Position numbers and translations under genes: made by a program. DNA of 64,000 bases from Pygmaiobacter massiliensis. Lineage in GTDB: Bacteria > Bacillota > Clostridia > Oscillospirales > Ruminococcaceae. Of the stretch, positions 60,252 to 64,000 are shown one piece after another. The stretch spans positions 1-64,000 of the forward strand of contig JALFTI010000024.1 of NCBI GenBank assembly GCA_022778585.1, in the 5' to 3' direction. Positions within the stretch are counted from its first letter, which is position 1. Each line of letters opens with the position of its first letter. Under the pieces are notes generated by a model. It made no database searches, had not been told where the DNA came from, and saw nothing but the letters and a program-made list of their open reading frames with translations.

Positions 60252-61448
60252 TTACTCCTTACTGTCCTCATTGGGCTCTGGCTGTGGCTGTATGGGCCGG
60301 CACAGAACCGATTCGATTCGACGCTCGCCCGAGCGCAGTACCTCGAACTGCAGCCCGCCGAAATAAACCTGGACCTGCTCGCCCGGTGCGGGAAAACGAC
60401 CAAGCTTTTGCAAAATCATGCCGCCCACACTGTCAAAGTCTTCGTCGGGCTGGCGTTCGGGTTCCGGCAGACCAAACCGTTCAAATACATCTTCCAGGTC
60501 AGCGGAGCCTTCTATAACAAAACCGCCGTCTACCGGCCGGATTTCTTCTTCCTCCCGGTCAAATTCATCCTGGATATTCCCCACAATTTCCTCAAGGATA
60601 TCCTCCATGGTTACAATGCCGGCCGTGCCGCCATATTCATCCACCACAATGGCAATTTGGGTGTGTTTTTGCTTAAAATCCAGCAAAAGTTCACGGGCGC
60701 GGCAGCTTTCCGGCACAAACATAGCCGGGCGCACAAAATCTGTTACCGGCACGGTTTTGGCCTCTTCGGTGGAAAGCCCCAAAAGCTCCTTTACCCGCAG
60801 AATACCCACAATATCGTCCAGGTTTTTGCGAAAGACAGGCAGGCGCGAAAAACCATATTCCTTTGCCAGCAAAATGGCGTCAGCCACGCTGTCGGTGTCC
60901 TCCACAGCTTTAATGTCGGTACGGTGGGTCATCAATTCGCCGGCTTCGGTATCATCCAGCTCGAAAACACCCGAGATCATCTCTTTCTGGTTTTCGTCCA
61001 GTCCCTCTTCCTGCACATCCTCCACCAGGTCCAGAATATCCTCCTCGGTCACCGGACTTGCTGCGGAAAGGCGGGCGGCAGCAAACAAGGCCTTTGCTGG
61101 TGTGCTGAAAATTTTTCCTAAAAAACGGGCCGCCGCAGCCACCGGTTTCGGCAGCGCTTTTTTTGCAGCAAAGGCGGCTGCACCTAAGGCATAACAAATA
61201 GGCCCTAAAATGCCGGCAAGCAATGCGGCCAGCGCAGCCCAGCCCCACTGGTCCAGCGCCAGCCAAAAAGCTGCCAGGCAGCCTGCAAAACTGCTGGCTG
61301 CCACCATGCCCATAGCACTGGCATCAGCGCCCAGGGGCTCCTCATCATCGGTCATCATGCCGGCGCGGCCCAGCCCATACCACAAAAGCTGTACCAACAT
61401 AGCAAGCAGCAAGCCTATGGCCAGCGCCAAACTTCGGTCCGGATCCAT
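60252..61448 (-). CDS. CNNM/HlyC-CorC family membrane protein with CBS domains
   Basis: 398 aa from ATG 61448 after AAAGGAG. The N-terminal 150 residues contain only about three helices, fewer or more degenerate than the usual DUF21/CNNM domain. Two CBS domains follow (MTHRTDIKAVEDTDSVADAI and the stretch ending IAIVVDEYGGTAGIVTMEDILEEIVG), then the C-terminal CorC/HlyC FAD-like domain with DFDSVGGMILQKLGRFPAPGE. Homologues affect Mg2+ or Co2+ transport. The poor membrane domain makes transport by itself uncertain. Confidence 0.9.
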   Translation of the reverse strand: MDPDRSLALAIGLLLAMLVQLLWYGLGRAGMMTDDEEPLGADASAMGMVAASSFAGCLAAFWLALDQWGWAALAALLAGILGPICYALGAAAFAAKKALPKPVAAAARFLGKIFSTPAKALFAAARLSAASPVTEEDILDLVEDVQEEGLDENQKEMISGVFELDDTEAGELMTHRTDIKAVEDTDSVADAILLAKEYGFSRLPVFRKNLDDIVGILRVKELLGLSTEEAKTVPVTDFVRPAMFVPESCRARELLLDFKQKHTQIAIVVDEYGGTAGIVTMEDILEEIVGNIQDEFDREEEEIRPVDGGFVIEGSADLEDVFERFGLPEPERQPDEDFDSVGGMILQKLGRFPAPGEQVQVYFGGLQFEVLRSGERRIESVLCRPIQPQPEPNEDSKE

Positions 61449-61910
61449 AAAATGAAACTCCTTTTGGTTATGTTTTGCCCAGGCCCGATTGTGGCTTGGA
61501 GCATTTATAATTAGGTTTATCATACTGTTTTTCTCCCATACTGTCAACGCAGTGCTGTTTTACGCAAAGCCGCTATTTTTTATTGTTTGGAAAAAGAATG
61601 TAAAATGCAGCAGCGGCAGCGAACGCATTTGCAGACCTTTGCCCTTTATGGAAAATTGGCCCAAAATGGGAGGCAGCGGATGATTTTCAGGCGGCTTTCA
61701 TAGGAGTAATATCACAATATGGAATGGGTTCCGCTCTGGTGAAAACAAGTTTAACATCCTGCGAAAGAAAAATTAAATTTATTGTGTAAAATGTTGAAAT
61801 ATAAGGGCAAAAAAGGAGTTTGTTATTTACTTATCGAACATTTGTGTTACAATATAAGGTGCGAATTAGTCATCCAGTCGCGCCACTATTTTTAGGGAGG
61901 AACAAATAAA
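61449..61910. promoter_or_regulatory. Divergent intergenic region with the pyruvate oxidoreductase promoter
   Basis: TTTACT (61826-61831) and TACAAT (61848-61853), 16 bp apart, precede the ribosome site AGGGAGG at 61894-61900. The rest shows no gene. Confidence 0.5.
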
Positions 61911-64000
61911 ATGGCAAGAGCTAAAAAGAGTATGGATGGCAATACCGCAGCCGCGCATGTAAGCTACGCGTTTACGGAAGTTGCCAGCATTTACCCCATC
62001 ACTCCGTCCAGCCCCATGGCCGATATGGTGGACCAGTGGTCTGCCGCGCACCGGAAAAATATTTTCGGCAGCGAAGTAAAGGTTATGGAGATGCAGAGTG
62101 AGGCCGGCGCAGCCGGTACCGTGCACGGCTCGCTTGCAGCCGGCGCCCTCACCACCACCTACACCGCCTCTCAGGGCCTGCTGCTGATGATCCCGAATAT
62201 GTTCAAGATCGCCGGCGAGCTGCTGCCCTGCGTGTTCCATGTTTCGGCCCGCACCGTGGCCACCCACGCGCTGAACATCTTCGGCGACCACAGCGATGTA
62301 TACTCCTGCCGGCAGACCGGTTTTGCCATGTTGGCCGAATCGAACCCGCAGGAGGTTATGGACCTTGCGCCGGTGGCTCACCTGGCCACCATTGAGGGCC
62401 GTGTTCCGTTTATTAACTTCTTTGATGGTTTCCGCACCAGCCACGAGATCCAGAAGATTGAGGTGTGGGACTATGACGATCTGGCCGAAATGGTGGATAT
62501 GGACGCGGTCAACGCCTTCCGTGCCCGGGCACTGAACCCCGAACACCCCACCATGCGCGGCTCGCACGAGAATGGCGATATCTTCTTCCAGCATCGCGAG
62601 GCAGCCAATAAGTACTACGATGCGCTGCCCGCCATTGTGGAAAAGTATATGGACAAGGTCAACGCCAAGATCGGCACCGACTATAAGTTGTTCAACTACT
62701 ATGGCGCTCCCGACGCAGAGCGGGTAATTATTGCCATGGGCTCCATCTGCGATGTGGCCCGCGAGGTGATCGACTATCTGACCGCCGCCGGCGAGAAGGT
62801 GGGCCTGGTTATGGTCCGTCTGTATCGTCCGTTTGTGGCTGCCAAGCTGGCCGAGGCACTGCCCAAGACCGTAAAGAAGATCGCGGTTCTGGACCGCACC
62901 AAAGAGCCGGGCGCCCTGGGCGAGCCGCTCTATTTGGATGTGGTAAGTGCGCTTGCATTGACCGGTGTCAAGGCCACCATTGTGGGCGGCCGGTATGGCC
63001 TGGGTTCCAAGGACACCCCGCCCTGCAGTGTGTTTGCTGTGTATAAAGAGCTGGAAAAGGACGAGCCCAAGAACAACTTCACCATCGGCATTGTGGACGA
63101 TGTGACCGGTTCTTCTCTGGAAGAGCTGCCTGCGCCCGACACCACCCCGGCCGGCACGGTTTCCTGCAAGTTCTGGGGCCTGGGCGGCGACGGTACGGTT
63201 GGCGCCAACAAAAACTCCATCAAGATCATCGGCGACCACACCGACAAGTTTGTACAGGCTTATTTCCAGTATGACTCTAAAAAGACCGGCGGCGTTACCA
63301 TCAGCCACCTGCGCTTTGGTGATAAGCCCATCCGCTCCAGCTACTATATCAACAAGGCCGACTTCGTTGCCTGCCACAACCCCTCTTATGTAACCAAGGG
63401 CTTCAAGATGGTAAACGATGTGAAGCCGGGCGGTGTGTTTATGATCAACTGCCAGTGGACTCCTGAAGAGCTGGCACATCACCTGACCGGTGAGGCTAAA
63501 CGGTATATTGCCAAGAACAATATCCAGCTGTATACCGTCAACGCCATCGACAAGGCTATTGAAATTGGTATGGGCAAGCGGACCAATACCATTTTGCAGT
63601 CTGCGTTCTTCTGCCTGTCCGGCGTAATGCCCAAAGAGGACGCCATCCGCTATATGAAAGAAGCTGCCCACAAGAGCTACGCCAAGAAGGGCGAAGCTGT
63701 GGTGCAGATGAACTACAACGCCATTGATGCCGGCGCTACTGCTTTTGTGAAGATTGATGTTCCTGCCGAGTGGGCCAACGCTGCCGATGAACAGGACAAC
63801 ACCAAGCTGGAAGGCCGCAAGGCGCTGGTGGACCAGGTGAAGAACCTGCTGGTGCCCATCGACGCCATGAACGGCGACAGCCTGCCGGTTTCCGCTTTTG
63901 TGGATTATGTGGACGGCACCTTCCAGCAGGGCGCTTCCGCTTACGAAAAACGCGGCGTGGCCGTTTCGGTTCCCACCTGGGACGCGTCCAAGTGCATCCA
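61911..64000 (+). CDS. nifJ: Pyruvate:ferredoxin (flavodoxin) oxidoreductase, 5' part
   Basis: The frame runs open from ATG 61911, after AGGGAGGAA, to the window end: 696 codons of an expected 1,170 or so. KKSMDGNTAAAHVSYAFTEVASIYPITPSSPMA is the pyruvate-binding domain I; YTASQGLLLMIPNMFKIAGE, then RLYRPFVAAKLAEALP, LDRTKEPGALGEPLYLDV and GLGGDGTVGANKN give domains II and III. The last residues (VPTWDASKCIQ) begin the 2[4Fe-4S] domain. It oxidises pyruvate to acetyl-CoA, CO2 and reduced ferredoxin. Codons are strongly biased to C/G endings, as for a very highly expressed gene. Confidence 0.98.
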   Translation, partial: MARAKKSMDGNTAAAHVSYAFTEVASIYPITPSSPMADMVDQWSAAHRKNIFGSEVKVMEMQSEAGAAGTVHGSLAAGALTTTYTASQGLLLMIPNMFKIAGELLPCVFHVSARTVATHALNIFGDHSDVYSCRQTGFAMLAESNPQEVMDLAPVAHLATIEGRVPFINFFDGFRTSHEIQKIEVWDYDDLAEMVDMDAVNAFRARALNPEHPTMRGSHENGDIFFQHREAANKYYDALPAIVEKYMDKVNAKIGTDYKLFNYYGAPDAERVIIAMGSICDVAREVIDYLTAAGEKVGLVMVRLYRPFVAAKLAEALPKTVKKIAVLDRTKEPGALGEPLYLDVVSALALTGVKATIVGGRYGLGSKDTPPCSVFAVYKELEKDEPKNNFTIGIVDDVTGSSLEELPAPDTTPAGTVSCKFWGLGGDGTVGANKNSIKIIGDHTDKFVQAYFQYDSKKTGGVTISHLRFGDKPIRSSYYINKADFVACHNPSYVTKGFKMVNDVKPGGVFMINCQWTPEELAHHLTGEAKRYIAKNNIQLYTVNAIDKAIEIGMGKRTNTILQSAFFCLSGVMPKEDAIRYMKEAAHKSYAKKGEAVVQMNYNAIDAGATAFVKIDVPAEWANAADEQDNTKLEGRKALVDQVKNLLVPIDAMNGDSLPVSAFVDYVDGTFQQGASAYEKRGVAVSVPTWDASKCI

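Noticed and set aside
61866-63671. A 601-codon open frame on the reverse strand
   Set aside because: It is the antisense shadow of the pyruvate oxidoreductase gene, whose strong C/G third-position bias removes stops in that frame. The forward protein is unmistakable.
1-64000. Prophage, insertion sequence, integrase, toxin-antitoxin or CRISPR content
   Set aside because: I found no transposase, integrase, phage structural gene, Cas gene, or regularly spaced repeat array.

Overview
The window looks like the chromosome of a strictly anaerobic Gram-positive bacterium, most likely a clostridium of the Oscillospiraceae/Ruminococcaceae type. The reasons are a pyruvate:ferredoxin oxidoreductase, a clostridial 2[4Fe-4S] ferredoxin, a flavodiiron protein, T-box riboswitches, RNase Y with YmdB and RicT, YloU/YloV, the c-di-AMP receptor DarA, Rnf-type membrane subunits, AGGAGG-like ribosome binding sites and TTGACA/TATAAT promoters. 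Genus is not assigned. Gene density is high and I see no prophage, insertion sequence, CRISPR array or rRNA operon.

Layout. 0-8.3 kb: a membrane-anchored hypothetical, a MATE pump, a PadR regulator with a HAAS-SEDS-like membrane protein behind a palindromic operator, a peptide-binding lipoprotein, and the yloU-yloV pair. 8.7-12.5 kb: a small helical protein, then a nitrilase and a membrane protein, both broken by homopolymer frameshifts and divergent from a LysR regulator. 12.8-17.2 kb: a CPA2 antiporter and a T-box (probably valine) operon with an iron-type dehydrogenase and a BASS transporter. 17.5-21.9 kb: a GT-C-like membrane protein, an XRE regulator with a glycine-repeat tail, a PH-domain protein and tRNA-Lys. 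22.2-33 kb: rny-ymdB, a class I amidotransferase hydrolase, a rhomboid-like protein, a small EamA protein, a broken M42 peptidase, a flavodiiron protein, and an AI-2E/TIGR01906/YhhN-like group of membrane proteins.

33-39.5 kb: rpe, a reduced Rnf-like module (D, E and A only), an exported putative glycosidase, a GNAT enzyme, udk and a HAD phosphatase. 39.6-50.4 kb: a diguanylate cyclase, a PfkB kinase, a betaine-type ABC transporter with an unusual receptor-permease fusion, an aldose epimerase-like gene with an ABM gene, and a second T-box operon with a TrpXYZ-like ABC transporter. 50.7-64 kb: YitT and TSUP membrane proteins, a noncoding tract with seven DnaA-box-like sites, then darA-holB-ricT, ferredoxin, trmN6, rsmI, yfcE, an XRE membrane regulator, NUDIX and CBS/CorC genes, and the 5' part of pyruvate:ferredoxin oxidoreductase running off the window.

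The most unusual item is the rnfDEA-like module. Three of the four cysteines that hold the intramembrane [2Fe-2S] cluster in Rnf/Nqr are replaced, and RnfB, C and G are absent. Next are the valine-type T-box in front of a dehydrogenase/BASS transporter pair, the second T-box whose features argue against tryptophan, the HAAS-SEDS fusion, and the DnaA-box-like cluster upstream of darA-holB. Three genes carry frameshifts in or beside homopolymers, which may be sequence errors.
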